The notes: generated by a model not told the origin, from the sequence alone. A stretch of DNA of 64,000 nt from Rhexocercosporidium sp. MPI-PUGE-AT-0058 (GCA_020746875.1 JAGTJL010000002.1:3720001-3784000), one strand, 5' to 3'. Counted from the stretch's first letter, positions 35,229 to 46,450 are shown. Numbers and translations are program-made.

Positions 35229-35480
35229 ACGTCCATCCCTGCGTGCCGGAAAACTGTTGGATCCCAGATTACCCGCAAGAGACCGTAGCTGCCTACTAGG
35301 CAGCTACGGTCTCTTGTCTATATAAGAACACCTAGACAGCCAGCTTCTACAAAGGGTTTATCGGAGCTTCAGAGCCTTACTATTATGTCGAAGACCGCCA
35401 TGTGCTTTGTGGCTGCTGTAGCACGCAAATTAATACAGGATTGCCACGCGGGCCGGTACTTCTAATCATCGAAACTAATG
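35229..35480. mobile_element. MITE-like element with a perfect central palindrome
   Basis: The element starts at ACGTCCATCCCTGCGTGCCG after a TA, the same end as in the MITE at 14380. At 35278-35314 is a perfect inverted repeat with 18-bp arms (AGAGACCGTAGCTGCCTA) around a single C. The segment to about 35360 (CTATATAAGAACACC, CAGCCAGCTTCTAC) recurs in reverse orientation at 8436-8640, and 35400-35480 recurs at 8895-8950 and 9107-9150. A matching right end was not found, so this copy may be truncated. Confidence 0.6.
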
Positions 35481-35599
35481 ACTTTCGTTAGAGCAAGCTG
35501 ACTCCACACTGCACGTTATAACCTGGCAATGACGCCACTAACGCCGTAAGCACGATCAATGGCCGAGCTTGCAGCTCTCTCCACACGAAGGTCTCGCGC

Positions 35600-35876
35600 T
35601 CTTTACTACAGTACAAGTAATAACACTAGGTTAATACCAAAAGTCTAATATTACATCTTATTACTCAGGTTTTGTTGATATTACGAGATTGACAGGACGA
35701 TTGATTATAATACCAAGATAGCAGTCATTTTTTGACTTATTCTAGAAGATTCTTGAAGTTGAGTGGCAATTACTGACTATTATATAGTGACCTACTCCCC
35801 TCGGACCCTCTATGAAATAGAGATGAAAAGTAAAAGAGACATGATTGAAGATTAATATAAAGTTAATAAATATAGA
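35600..35876. repeat. Duplicated 3' flank of the second NLR gene
   Basis: Nearly identical to 26340-26592: GGTTAATACCAAAAGTCTAA, AGATAGC.GTCATTTTT and CCCCTCGGACCCTCTATGAA recur in the same order. It marks one boundary of the block shared by the two NLR genes. Confidence 0.75.
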
Positions 35877-38800
35877 CTAATTCATTATTATAAGCTTTGG
35901 CCCTTGTTTAAGCTGGAGAAATGAAATATTCCCTAATGAATGTCCTAGAACGAGAGTTTTGTCCCAAGCAGCTTCACATGTAGGTCGGTATTCAGAAGGT
36001 AGCCAGAGAATGTTCGCAGTGCCATCAGCTATCCACTGACTTGACACGCGTAAAGTTGGAAGTAGCTTGCCGTCAGGTGAGAAGGCCACCGAACTGACCC
36101 AGCTCGAGTGGCCCTCGAGCGTCTGCAGCGACGCCCCTGTCGCGGCGTCCCAGAGCCGCACCGTCTTGTCGTTAGACCCAGACACGACTTGCTTGCCGTC
36201 GGGGGAGAAGGCGACCGAATTGACCGAGCTCGAGTGGCCCTCGAGCGTCTGTAGTGCCGCTCCCGTGGCCGCGTCCCAGAGCCGCACCGTCTCATCGTAC
36301 GACCCTGACACGACCTGCTTGCCGTCGGGGGAGAAGGCGACCGAATTGACCGAGCTCGAGTGGCCCTCGAGCGTCTGTAGTGCCGCTCCCGTGGCCGCGT
36401 CCCAGAGCCGCACCGTCTCATCGTACGACCCTGACACGACCTGCTTGCCGTCCGGTGAGAAGGCGACCGAATTGACCGAGCTCGAGTGGCCCTCGAGCGT
36501 CTGCAGCGGCGCGCCTGTCGCGGCGTCCCAGAGTCGCACCGTGTCGTCGTCAGACCCAGACACGACCTGCTTGCCGTCGGGGGAGAAGGCGACCGAATTG
36601 ACCGAGCTCGAGTGGCCCTCGAGCGTCTGTAGTGCCGCTCCCGTGGCCGCGTCCCAGAGCCGCACCGTCTCATCGTACGACCCTGACACGACTTGCTTGC
36701 CGTCAGGTGAGAAGGCGACCGAATTGACCGAGCTCGAGTGGCCCTCGAGCGTCTGCAGCGGCGCGCCTGTCGCGGCGTCCCAGAGCCGCACCGTCTTCCA
36801 AGACCCAGACACGACCTGCTTGCCGCCAGGTGAGAAGGCGACCGAATTGACGGAGTCTGAGTGGCCCTCGAGCGTCTGCAGCGGCGCGCCTGTCGCGGCG
36901 TCCCAGAGCCGCACCGTGTTGTCGTCAGACCCAGACACGACTTGCTTGCCGTCGGGGGAGAAGGCGACCGAATTGACCGAGTACGAGTGGCCCTCGAGCG
37001 TCTGCAGTGCCGCTCCCGTGGCCGCGTCCCAGAGCCGCACCGTCTTGTCGCTAGACCCAGACACGACCTGCTTGCCGTCAGGTGAGAAGGCGACCGAATT
37101 GACCCAGCTCGAGTGGCCCTCGAGCGTCTGCAGCGGCGCGCCTGTCGCGGCGTCCCAGAGCCGCACTGTCTCGTCGTGAGACCCTGACACGACCTGCTTG
37201 CCGTCAGGTGAGAAGGCGACTGAATAGACGGAGCTCGAGTGGCCCTCGAGCGTCTGCAGCAGCGCGCCTGTCGCGGCGTCCCAGAGCCGCACTGTCTTCC
37301 AAGACCCAGACACGACCTGCTTGCCGTCCGGTGAGAAGGCGACCGAATTGACGTAGCTCGAGTGGCCCTCGAGCGTCTGCAGCGGCGCGCCTGTCGCGGC
37401 GTCCCAGAGCCGCACATCGTACGACCCTGACACGACCTGCTTGCCGTCAGGTGAGAAGGCGACCGAATTGACCGAGTACGAGTGGCCCTCGAGCGTCTGT
37501 AGTGCCGCTCCCGTGGCCGCGTCCCAGAGTCGCACCGTCTTGTCGCTAGACCCAGACACGACCTGCTTGCCGTCAGGTGAGAAGGCGACCGAATTGACCG
37601 AGCTCGAGTGGCCCTCGAGCGTCTGCAGCAGCGCATTCCAGTATGCTTGCACTTTTGGTTTCTGCAGAATCCAATGTGGGATACACTTCTCAAATGCCAC
37701 CCGAACAAGACTCTTCTCTGGGCTAAAGACTAGTGCTGAACAATACGATTGAAGGGGCGCTTGTTCAATAACTGATCGGTTGTATACGACAAACCGTCTC
37801 GCATCATGTGTAAACGCGTGTAAGTCATGACATTCGTCAGCCTATCATGTTAGGGCATTCACTAGTGATGTTCTGAAAGTCGTATTATGACTTACTTTGA
37901 GCCAATTCTCGAGCTTTGCAATCATTACGATGCCATCTGGCAGGCTTCTCAGTAAGCTGAGCGCCTCTAGCCAGTGAATATAACTCGCTCTTAAAAACTG
38001 ATGGACTGAGCCATCATCTTTGAGCTCATCGGTAATGTGTCCTCTGTCGCAGTCAAGTAGATGGTCAATCCAGTAGAGACAGGAGTACTGTACTGCGGCG
38101 AGTGGATCTGGGACAGGCGGCTCGACCTCCCCAATTGGGAATCCAGGGGCGAACAATCCGTACATGTCGCGTCGAAGCGTTCTAGACATAACCTCGCGCG
38201 ATCTCAAGAACATCGTGTAGTTCACCTTGGCCTTACCAGAGGGAAACACTCTGTCCAATGCCTTTTCGAGCAAAAAGTCCTTTGCTGATTGATGAATGAA
38301 GTAAGCGCGGTTCGCTCGTACAGTAAGGAAAGAGCCACATTTGTTGATAACCTTCATAACACTGTCGAGATTGGTAGAGATTTTCTCAGGCAGATCAGAG
38401 AGGGCCCCTACCTCGAGCAGGTGGAGTGGGCGGTACGCAAGAGTTATAGTGGAAAGGACGAGACGGCAGAACTCAGGATCTTTACGCTGTAGCTGTTCAA
38501 CTTGACGTAACATCCGATCGTAGAGCGGTTCTAAATCTGGCGGCATGTCTTGAAGCACATCGAGCACGTCCCAGCTCTCTACAGACTCAAGCTCCTTCAG
38601 CACAAGAGCTGCCCAGAGAAATGTTCCACTAGCCTTAGCGTATATCTGACCTCGAACTGTCTCTTGTAGCGCGCTGTCGTCCGCAATAAGTGGAAGCTGG
38701 GAAACTTTCAAATTGACAAACAGCTCGACGGCATGAGAAACACGCTCTTCGTTAAGCTCAAGGCTGAGCCTCATTTGTGTATCGTCAAGTCTCAGCCGCG

Positions 38801-40245
38801 ACTCAATGTCAGGTTGGTTGCGGCTCGACACAATCCATTTCACGCGAGGGGAGATCGAGGCAGTTCGATTGATGAGATCTAAAAGCTGGTAAAGGTTCAT
38901 TTCGCATTCGTCGAGCGCATCGATGATCAAGTAGATGCTCTTCAAGCTTGGGTCCTGTAAAATGCTTACGAAAATTTCACACAACGCAACCCATGCGTTT
39001 ACATCTTCAAAGAGGACCTTGCCAGCGTCATCGTACTTTTCCCGCACGTGCGAGACAAGTAATGGTTGCTGGTCGATGAGCAAGTAGATCAGGCCGCGGA
39101 GCACGGCTGTCGCATTATTGATGCGCGAATCGGTAGCCTGGCAGAAAAAGTACGACAATAACGTGGTTGTCTTCTCGTCTCTCAGCTTCGTCAAAGGACT
39201 CAATTCATCGATGATGCCGCAAATGAGCATGGTCTTGCCTTTGCCGGGGTCGCCTTTGATCCAGAGCAGCCGGCTCCGTTTGTCGTCGCCCCATTGTTGA
39301 AAATCGGGATGTTCGAGGATCCATCGGTAAGAGTCTCGCAACAGCCCGCCCTTCGTGTCCTCGATCCGCTTCTTGTCCTCGCGGGGATCTGTTATCCGTA
39401 GGTCTTGTATGCAGCTTCGACTCTGAGGGTCGGGTGGGTTCTGCTCGGTTTCTTGCAAAGAGTCATCAGCAGATGGCTAAAGATAAGCAGTTTATCGTGT
39501 GTTCACCTGTCAGCGAGTTCTGGATCTCCTTTTTAAGCCGTCTAAACGCGTGCTCTTTCCCTTCGCCGTAAATAGGTAGCAAATGAATGCCAAACATGCC
39601 TAACAGTGAGTACGCCTTGTCTTCGGGGCGTGTTGTCTGGCGATTTTCTGCCCACGACAATCGTTCCTCGATACTGAACTGAGACAGAGGGGCTCCCTCG
39701 AGCGCTGAGATTGGAATGCCTGTTACTTCCTGGATCTGACGCCCTAGTATTTCCTTGTCTCCTAGTCGCTTGCCTTGTTGAGAGAAGAATTCAACTGCGC
39801 ATGGTGCAAGGAGCTCTTGAAGGGTCCAGCCTCGTGTAAACCATTCGCTATCTCGGAAAGCAGATTCCCAAGTACACTCGGTGGATGTATCACCTGCTTT
39901 CTGCTTTACTGCCGAAACATCCAATAAATAGACGTAGCATCTGGCGGCATCCCGGTACCAGCGAAACATCGAGTTGAGGGCCTCTGCGAGCTCGGTGCTA
40001 CTCGATTTGTCGATACAACATGTGTCCACCCAAAAGTATTTCAAGCCATCACCCCTAGCCTGTTCTCCGCAGAACCGGATCTTCTCATAGCCAGCCTTCT
40101 TCGTGCCGATTCCCTTCTGCAGATCTTCAAACGTCGCCTCCTCTGTTCCCCACCTGTGTGAGAGAATTGCGTACTCGGGTATAGCGTTGTCGAAGAACTC
40201 GGTCAGGCTGAAATTGCCATCGCTGTTGAATTGTAGCAAACGCAT
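35877..40245 (-). CDS. HET-NACHT-WD40 receptor (HNWD-type NLR), copy 2
   Basis: Exons (minus) 40245-39507, 39451-37896 and 37841-35877 give about 1419 residues. HET domain: MRLLQFNSDGNFSLTEFF, YAILSHRWG, YFWVDTCCIDK, FTRGWTLQELLAP. The NACHT P-loop is WIKGDPGKGKTML near 315, with IYLIIDALDECE as Walker B; this NACHT is a different subfamily from copy 1. The linker and WD40 part are almost identical in DNA to copy 1. There are 12 WD40 units plus a degenerate last one. Three units are irregular: two have SGSWKT in place of SGSxDxT, and one reads SGSYDVRLW with two residues missing. One unit has SPGG for SPDG. The predicted role is non-self recognition leading to cell death. The start is the ATG at 40245, directly before the HET domain. 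Confidence 0.9.
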
Positions 40246-41058
40246 TCTTCGGCTAGGTTCGATCGCACGAGGGAGGGTTCTTGATAGCTGTTAAGCCGTT
40301 GAAACAGGATCGATTTGAGTGAGGTGAAGCTTGGAGAAGACGTCGTGTTGAGGCTGGCGCACTCAGCTGGGTGGCAGCCTCGCGGCAACAGCATCGTCGT
40401 ACATCACTAGAAGCGCGCAAGACCTGCTAGTCGCGCAGCCTCGAATTCTGGAAGCTACAGGGATAGGATATTCGAAACCGCTTTCGATTGATTTTGATCT
40501 TGTCGCTGAAAGGGAGCCGAAGTAATTGGAGAGTGGATAATAGAAACAGAACCTAAGATCCTGCACTTATCTTCAATCTTTGGAGTTCGAGCCTCTCGCC
40601 TTGAATCTTGGGCAGTAACTTCTTCAGGCACCAGCTCTCCATTGCTCGGTCCAGTGATTACATAAGTGAGCTTAGGCGTAGATGGGCACGTGCGGTATTG
40701 TGCCCTAGATCTCCACTCGCTTTACGGTGGTAAGTAAATCTGCACGCCACAGCCGCCATAAGGCTGTTGACGATCTCCCATATAGAAGAAAGGCTAAAAA
40801 GCTCGGCCAAGACCCTTCTATAAGTTTAAGAGACGATATAAGCTCGTTGGTGCAGCTGTAGTAAAGAAAGTCTGGAACTCTATAAAAGGAGACTCTCTGC
40901 AAATCAGTCCTAGGCGATGACGCAACGGAATTTTTCCAGTTAGAGGCATTTAGGATGTTCGGGAGTGACCACGGAATATAGCTTACAAAAATAATAAAAC
41001 ATATTGCGTTGTGCACCAATTTTACAATGCTTGAAATCAAAGTATCTATCATTTTTTC
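40246..41058. other. Intergenic, NLR upstream region
   Basis: 40246-40500 resembles the upstream region of NLR copy 1. A minus-strand open frame at 40705-41064 has no domain and runs into the inverted-repeat element; I do not support it. Nothing else was recognised. Confidence 0.4.
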
Positions 41059-41234
41059 CGGCACGTAAGGTTTTTGGTGGTCATGTGACGTTGCACCTCT
41101 ATGCTTAACAGGCTTAGACCCTGTAATGAGTTACCCCTCTGTATATATAGTTTCAGTCTCCTAGTTTTGGACAGACCATCACTTCTTCTTCCAATCCTCA
41201 ACTGTTTTCCTGCACGCAGGGATGGACGTTAGAG
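41059..41234. mobile_element. MITE-like element, same family as 35229 and 8436
   Basis: The left side TTCCGGCACGTAAGG matches the inner end of the 8436-8640 copy. The right side (AACTGTTTTCCTGCACGCAG, then GGATGGACGTTA) is the inverse of the 35229 end, with TA at the boundary. Interior about 120 bp, non-coding. The central palindrome seen at 35278 is absent, so this is a diverged or deleted copy. Confidence 0.55.
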
Positions 41235-41284
41235 TTTTTTTTCATTTTATTAAAGGATATCATTTTGATTTGTGATAGTCCTGT

Positions 41285-41737
41285 TCAGTCTGTCAATTCA
41301 TGACCCTTGATGCCAATCACAATTTCTTCACAAAGACTCTCTGTAATCATCTCCTCGTACTGCTTATCAAGAATCTTGTCCGACAATGTATTCAGATACT
41401 CCCATAACTGACCGCCAGCCTCCGCCGTCTTCTCTCGACAAAATTCCTTCCAGGCCTCTCGCCTCTCTTCGTCTGACTTTTTGATGGACTGCCGATGGCG
41501 TGATTGATTTGAACTGAGCTCCTTGACGCACTGGGTCAATCGTTCCAATCTGGTGCGCTGCTCCCGATCGTGAATCTTGCGTGAGTTGAGGCAGCTGGAT
41601 AGTTGTTGATTTTGGATGTATAATACTTCCACCACGTCTTTCAGGAGCCTGTTTTGTTTTTCCAATTCAGACTTCTCGGCCAGGAGTTTCTCAAACAAAG
41701 GAGGTGTGTGCGGTAGCTTGATACGTTGAAGTGACAT
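41285..41737 (-). CDS. Coiled-coil protein, 150 residues
   Basis: Single exon, ATG at 41737. Residues 15-110 are rich in Leu at heptad spacing and in Glu, Lys and Gln (FEKLLAEKSELEKQNRLLKD, VVEVLYIQNQQLSSCL), giving a clear coiled-coil. The C-terminal part (EYLNTLSDKILDKQYEEMI) is helical and acidic. No enzyme motif is visible, so a structural or adaptor role is most likely. It shares a 220-bp divergent promoter with the kinase-like gene at 41961, which contains GGTTCCGAGAACTCG and a TATATATAATAG. Confidence 0.5.
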   Translation of the reverse strand: MSLQRIKLPHTPPLFEKLLAEKSELEKQNRLLKDVVEVLYIQNQQLSSCLNSRKIHDREQRTRLERLTQCVKELSSNQSRHRQSIKKSDEERREAWKEFCREKTAEAGGQLWEYLNTLSDKILDKQYEEMITESLCEEIVIGIKGHELTD

Positions 41738-41960
41738 TTTCCCTAATGATAGTACGTGATGATTGCTACTTTACACATATATATAATAGAAACGAGCCGT
41801 ATCGAGGCTCAGGAAACTGGTTCCGAGAACTCGTATCCCGTCCCGCTGGTACGTAAGGTACAAGCCCTAAGCGAGGGGGCGGCCGGCTGTCACAAGCGAG
41901 GACATAAATAAATCCAGTCAGCCACGCCCTCTTCTAATTAAGAGAGATGCTCCTACAAAG

Positions 41961-42977
41961 ATGGCCAATCGAAAAGGAATCATAGGCCTGCGTTCCATTC
42001 CCGAACATGAAGATGAACAGTTCTTGAGCAAAAGATGGGAGGACTTTGATCATTCCCAGAAATTCGGTCTCGGAGTGTGGGGATCCGCATGGACGATACG
42101 CGACAGAAAGACATCGATTCGATACGTTCTCCAATCGTGCCATCAATCATCATGGACCTTACCCCGATTCAAACTACTCGAATTCGCAAGACAAAGAGAA
42201 GACTTGTTTGTCTCCCCACGGTTTTTGTTTTTTCGTGGTGAAACAGTATATGTCTGCTCTGATATCGGGGGTATCTGTCTGGCAGAATTAATAGACAGCA
42301 CCGTGGCTATACAAGAAAACCAAGCAGCAGCAATTCTTAGACAGGTGAGAGAATCTTCGTCACTAAGTCAGAGCGCTAACAGTCAAAGATAATTGGCACG
42401 CTACAACTATTATTCACGAAGAGTATCTTTTACGATGTGACCGCCTCGAATGTGTTCATCGTCGAAGATGGATGTGAGGATGTGACTGTTAAGCTTAGTC
42501 AGTGGCAACACTGTAGAGAAATAGAACCTGGGCTAACTTCTTCCAGGTGGCTTCGGGCGAAAACTGTACCCAGAGTTCAGAGCGGATCAAGCAGCTCTCT
42601 GCGAGGTCATTGGCCATCTTGCGTATCACATGATGACAAGAATGCCGAAAATCATTCAAGAAGATGAAGTACAGTCATATGAGCAAATGACAATCGTCCG
42701 CACAGAGTCTGTAAATATTCCTATTGGGACGGAGCATCAGATGAGCTCAAGTTTCTACGATTTCCTTGAGGCTTGCATGGGTGGTGCATCAACCCTGGAA
42801 GCCCTTGCCAGAGTAAGTTCTGGAGAAACTTAGAATGACTAGTGGACTAAAATATCATGCTAGCATATGTTCGTGAGAAACGGACATGGTCGTGTACGGC
42901 CTCTCCTTGACCATGTACGACGTACTTCCGTGGTGGGGCAGTTGTGGAGTTCAATGGAAGGTCTTGGAGTGCGATAG
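41961..42977 (+). CDS. Protein kinase-like protein, probably a pseudokinase
   Basis: Exons 41961-42344, 42389-42497, 42547-42812 and 42864-42977 give about 290 residues. All three introns have CTAAC- or CTAAA-like branch sites. Features of a kinase fold in order: a glycine-loop-like GLGVWGSAW, a hinge-like FFRGETVYVCSDIGGICLAE, a catalytic-loop-like FYDVTASNVFIVED and an activation-start-like VKLSGFGRK (for DFG). The VAIK lysine, the HRD aspartate and the DFG aspartate are not visible, so catalysis is unlikely. It ends in STLEALARHMFVRNG, which resembles the last kinase helix. It could be a regulatory pseudokinase. Without the last exon the protein would stop at 42831. Confidence 0.55.
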
Positions 42978-43019
42978 GTCGCTCCAGCGGCACTACGTGA
43001 GGGGAAGTGTCGATGTTGT

Positions 43020-43104
43020 GTTGGTGTTTCATTGGTGGCGTTAGTGTTTTGTTGGTGGCGTGATATTGTTTTGGTGGCGTATTAGTGTTTTGTTGGTCGC
43101 GTAT
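43020..43104 (+). repeat. Short tandem repeat, about four units of 19-22 bp
   Basis: Units follow TTAGTGTTTTGTTGGTGGCG with variation. The array is non-coding and lies about 40 bp after the kinase-like gene's stop. Confidence 0.6.
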
Positions 43105-43283
43105 TAGTGGGGCGTCGATAGCTTGGTGAACAACCCTTTGTTGAACAGAGGGGAAGATGGGAAGTGGGATGAGGGATGGAATGCGGACGCCCATAGTATC
43201 AATAGCACTCAAACATGTCAATGTATGTGAATTCATTTTACTTTAGCTACATCTTTGATTGTACTATGAAAGTTCCATTCTCG

Positions 43284-44351
43284 TCATTCATCAAACCGTC
43301 GCCTCTTTGATGGCTCAAATAGATGATTGATATCATCATTCGGCGGAGTCCTTCTCGGATCATTTCTTGACATCGCATCTCTTATATGTTTAGACACCTG
43401 AATCCCTTGTTCCACACGTTCATAAAGCTCATCAATGGCTCCCTCTGCGCGCAACTCCGAGCGCTCAAACTTCTTGTCCACATGATCTCTGAAATCATTC
43501 AAGCGTATGCTAGTAGCAGTAGCCATATCTTTGTTCGCAATCGCCATCTGTTGGTTCGCCTCGGCCATCTTCTCGATCATCTGCATAATGGTGGTCTGGT
43601 CTTCTTGAATCTTGACCAAGATAGAAGCAAATCTACCGAGAGTCTGAGAAAGATCAGAGTCACTGAGACGTCAGTTGTCTATCTCACAAAGTCATTGGGA
43701 GAGTAATCACCTTGCAGAGTCTATGGCCGTTGTGGCAGTAGACAAGTTGTCGTCGGAATTGTTGCTAGTCTCGCTTGTCCTGGTAGATGATCTCGCACCG
43801 CTTCCTACGCTTGACTTGGGGGACTTCGGAGGTCCTGATGCAGGTCCTGATGATCCTGACTGAGGGCCTGATGATGTTGATGAAGGCGCGGGGGTTGAAT
43901 CAAGTCCAACTGCGCAATGTTGGGTATCGAGTATGGCATCCAGCTCAGTCGCGAGTTGCGAGTCAAATGGCAACTGACCCCAAGAGCCTCCACTGGTCTG
44001 CCCTACGGATTCGAATTCAGGATTTTCGTAATACCTGGAGTTGTTGTCTATCGGTGCGGGTCGCACCTGTCGAGCCTGGTCGACTCTCTGACTATCAAAA
44101 AGACCTCGGCCTTGCCCTGGTGAGGAGCCCGTGTAGAAGAATTCCGGTCGTCCATGGTCAACTCTCGAGGCAATCATTCGACGATCATGAACTTCATATG
44201 ACCGTGGTGCGCCTCTCGGGCCAGGTTCAGGTCCATATTGGCCTCGGACAGGTCCATGGGCGTCCATAGGAATGGGACGAAAGTTTGCGGTTTCGTAAGG
44301 CATTTGTGAGCCTCTAGGAGCCGAGTTCGAATAGACAACGTGTTGAGACAT
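43284..44351 (-). CDS. Low-complexity protein with a C-terminal coiled coil
   Basis: Exons (minus) 44351-43711 and 43662-43284 give about 339 residues. The intron is 48 nt. The first in-frame ATG is 44351 (MSQHVVYSNSAPRG). The N-terminal part is rich in Gly, Pro, Arg and Ser, probably disordered. After residue 215 come a Ser/Thr-rich stretch and a helical region (EDQTTIMQMIEKMAEANQQM, then KDMATATSIRLNDFRDHVDK). The end PSKRRRFDE could be a nuclear signal. It is unrecognised. Confidence 0.5.
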
Positions 44352-44647
44352 GATTGATGATTGCTTCTCGAAACTGTTTCCGGGGGCGTACTGGTGCAAT
44401 ATCTATCTGCGCCTACTGCGCCTGCGGCAACAGATCCAGGTTCTCAGAGCTCAGTGATCGGTGATCGACTACGGGATCCAGCCCCCGCTTGGGGCGCCAG
44501 CGCTTATGGAGGAGTGCCGTATGGCCGCATGTTGGGCCAACATGGCATATTTATAAATACCCTAGCTTGTGTCGAAGAACATCCTGGCTTGTATCTCAAG
44601 GAGCACTAAAGGAAATCGAGTATCAAAAAATCTATCTCAACGCCAGA
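44352..44647. promoter_or_regulatory. Divergent promoter between 43284 and 44648 genes
   Basis: The segment 44440-44485 holds GGTTCTCAGAGCTCAGTGAT and GATCGACTACGGGATCC, the shared intergenic words. TATTTATAAATAC at about 44549 is a good TATA candidate for the plus-strand gene, about 100 bp before its ATG. Confidence 0.4.
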
Positions 44648-45748
44648 ATGAAGCTCACTATCCTACCAATCATACTGTTAGCTGTACAAAAAGCGAGCGC
44701 GGATAATCATCTGCCAGTGACTTGTATGTCCGCGCCAGTAACGCCGCTATTTCCCGGTCTGGCAGTAAATGCAAGGTGAATCACATTCCTTGCTTCACTA
44801 ATGCGAAGTTGACTGTGTGAAGACTTGATTCCCAAGGGAAACGATGCGAGGCAACGCTCGCATTCAGCAACCCGGACTTCTTTCCTGTCCGATTCGATTT
44901 CAAAGCCACAGAATGCCCAGGATATGAGGAAGCCGAATTTCGTGTTCCACAAGAGGTTCCCAATGGAAATGCTTTCATTTTATGGTACGACACGTCTACC
45001 CTTCCCTCTGAAGCAGCTGAACTGAAATCATCTCAGGCGTTGTGCCAACCAGCAATCTACGACCTGTACTCAGGCCACAATCACAGGAGGATCCGAAGAC
45101 GCAAATTCAATAGAGTTTAGCCAGTCCGGAATTATCAGGTGCATTCTTCCTGTTGCAACCCAAACTACCCTGATCACCGTAGTGGAGCCATCCACGACAT
45201 TCACAAAAACTGCAACCTCGACAATCCTTTCCACATCAGTTCTCGGTCCTGTGAGTCGTACGGACTCGGCCGTGTCAATGCCAAGCGCTAGCGTTCCACC
45301 GAGCGTCCAGCCCGTGCCAACATCAACTGCAAGCATTTCACCCGAGGTCCAGATTGTGGTATCGACATTGACTGACGGCACCCGCACTGTCGTGACAACT
45401 TTCACCTCGACCGCATCACCAACAGGTAACGTGCCAGCATCTTCTGCAAGTACAGGGATGTCACCCGAGGTCCAGATTGTGGTATCGACATTGACTGACG
45501 GCACCCGCACTGCCGTGACAACTTTCACCCTGACCGCATCACCAACAGGTAACGTGAGAGCATCTTCTGCAAGTACAGGGATGTCACCCGGGGTCAGAAC
45601 TGGAGTGATAACGTCTGTTGACGGGACGCGCACCATTCTTACAACTTTCACCTCTACAGCTTCGACTACTAATACATCTCCTACTCCTGTAACACCCACT
45701 TCGGTGGCCTCGCCTGCTCTGGCAATGACTGCGCCTTGTAAAGATTGA
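44648..45748 (+). CDS. Secreted Thr/Ser-rich protein with internal repeats
   Basis: Exons 44648-44775, 44823-44984 and 45037-45748 give about 333 residues. MKLTILPIILLAVQKASA is a signal peptide. The first about 130 residues look globular with six cysteines (TCMSAPV, RCEATLAFSNPDFFPVRFDF, ATECPGYEEAEF, RCANQQSTTC, RCILP). The rest is Thr/Ser/Pro-rich with a 42-residue repeat (about three copies; core VSTLTDGTRTVVTTFTSTAS), a likely target for O-glycosylation. It resembles a cell-wall or adhesin-type protein. No clear GPI-anchor signal is visible at the end (ALAMTAPCKD), so it is more likely released. Confidence 0.65.
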
Positions 45749-46123
45749 CTGGTGGTATTTTTACCGTATGTTGTGATGTTCTGTGGTCTCAGTTTCTAAG
45801 TGTATTTGATGTAAATGGCGTGCTTGGATTTAGTTAGCAAATAGAAATTGAAACACCCTCTTATCTGTTACAATCAATTACGAAGTACCTTTCCTTCCCA
45901 TCCACGATCGTCCCCCTGGACGCATGGCATGCTTTCCAGGATCACCTTATCAGCTGGCATTGCTGACGGAGGTAGTTCGGATGGCAACTTGCATGACATT
46001 CACTAAACTTGGGCTTCTTCCACCCCCCCCCCCCCTTCCCCAGAGAAAGGTTTAACCTTGTGCAATCGTCTAAATTTTCTCCTTTGGGCATTTGCGTCGT
46101 TTCGTGGTGTTCTCTCCGTTCAG
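45749..46123. other. Intergenic, no gene seen
   Basis: It includes a run of 14 C at 46022-46037, a likely slippage site. Nothing else was recognised. Confidence 0.4.
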
Positions 46124-46450
46124 CTGCGTGGGGAAACCTCACTAGTCCCGACTAGTTTCTGTGCTGCCGAAGTTGGGGAAGGTGGTCCTTGTCAGCCATC
46201 TTCTGGGAGCCCGGATCATGGTTGGGTGGCTGCTGCCAAATGTTGGTGATGGGTTTGGCTTACTTGCTGCGTGGGGAAACCTCACTAGTCCCGACTAGTT
46301 TCTGTGCTGCCATCTTCTGAGAGCCCGGATCATGGTTTGGTTGGCTGCTGCCAAAGTGGGGAAGACGGTCCTTGTCAGCCATCTTCTGAGAGCCCGGATC
46401 ATGGTTGGGTGGCTGCTGCCAAATGTTGGTGATGGGTTTGGCTTACTTGC
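46124..46450 (+). repeat. Tandem duplication, about 142-bp unit
   Basis: CTGCGTGGGGAAACCTCACT begins at 46124 and again at 46267. Within the second copy, GAGAGCCCGGATCATGGTT and TGGCTGCTGCCAAA are themselves repeated, so about 2.5 units are present. CTAGTCCCGACTAG is a palindrome within the unit. Non-coding. Confidence 0.7.

Noticed and set aside
36067..37752. Plus-strand frames opposite the WD40 part of NLR copy 2
   Set aside because: Same shadow effect as in copy 1.
40705..41064. 119-codon minus-strand frame near NLR copy 2
   Set aside because: Runs into an inverted-repeat element and has no domain.
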